DNA from: an uncultured Clostridium sp.
Lineage (GTDB): Bacteria > Bacillota > Clostridia > Lachnospirales > Lachnospiraceae
Assembly: GCA_937885015.1 (NCBI GenBank)
Contig: CALAAS010000019.1
Coordinates: forward strand, 1 to 30,564
DNA length: 30,564 bases
Direction: 5' to 3'
Part shown: positions 30,564 to 30,564 of the stretch, one piece after another
Layout of the letters: each line of letters opens with the position of its first letter
Numbering within the stretch: the stretch's first letter is position 1
Translations under genes and position numbers: made by a program
The notes under the pieces: generated by a model
Databases searched by the model: none
What the model saw: the letters and a program-made list of their open reading frames with translations, nothing else
What the model was told of the DNA's origin: nothing

Positions 30564-30564
30564 T

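Overview
The window looks like chromosomal DNA of a Gram-positive anaerobic clostridium, most likely a Lachnospiraceae-type gut bacterium. This is inferred from gene content and protein style (long-form PurC, an AI-2E family exporter, a 2[4Fe-4S] ferredoxin with a Fer4_5 membrane protein, strong AGGAGG ribosome sites and moderate GC); no rRNA is present to prove it. No tRNA, rRNA, CRISPR array, insertion sequence or phage gene was seen.

Bases 1-9000 hold ordinary chromosomal genes: purC (minus strand); a Crp/Fnr-type regulator (plus) facing a ferredoxin / Fer4_5 membrane protein / thioredoxin operon (minus); an AI-2E family membrane protein (plus); a nitroreductase (minus); a SulP anion transporter with a STAS domain (plus); and an rlmD-type rRNA methyltransferase (minus). 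A TGTGA-N5-TCACA palindrome sits at about -41 of the predicted ferredoxin promoter, which suggests control by a Crp-like factor such as the neighbouring regulator.

Bases 9139-15606 are a complete 2-aminoethylphosphonate (AEP) utilisation unit on the plus strand: an RpiR/SIS regulator, an ABC ATPase, a fused two-domain permease, a lipoprotein substrate-binding protein, PhnW (AEP:pyruvate transaminase) and PhnX (phosphonoacetaldehyde hydrolase). AEP would be imported, transaminated to phosphonoacetaldehyde and cleaved to acetaldehyde and phosphate. A divergent cis-prenyltransferase homologue (minus strand) faces phnX.

Bases 16455-30564 are one long minus-strand array of immunity-type genes, entering from beyond the right edge. 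They encode domains recurrent in polymorphic-toxin immunity loci: DUF5713, DUF4241, an NTF2-like protein, zinc-ribbon proteins, a NADAR fragment, a C_GCAxxG_C_C protein, an FGE-like protein, CbrC, SUKH (SMI1/KNR4), DUF2185, DUF4261, DUF4253 and SUFU. Two very large TPR-containing proteins (1674 and 949 residues) dominate. The 1674-residue protein strings at least four immunity-type domains together. It keeps an intact Shine-Dalgarno site and ATG inside its coding sequence, exactly where the TPR module begins, and a near-identical internal start occurs at a second fusion near the right edge. Tiny coupled ORFs and a truncated NADAR gene suggest fast turnover of cassettes. No toxin gene lies in the window.
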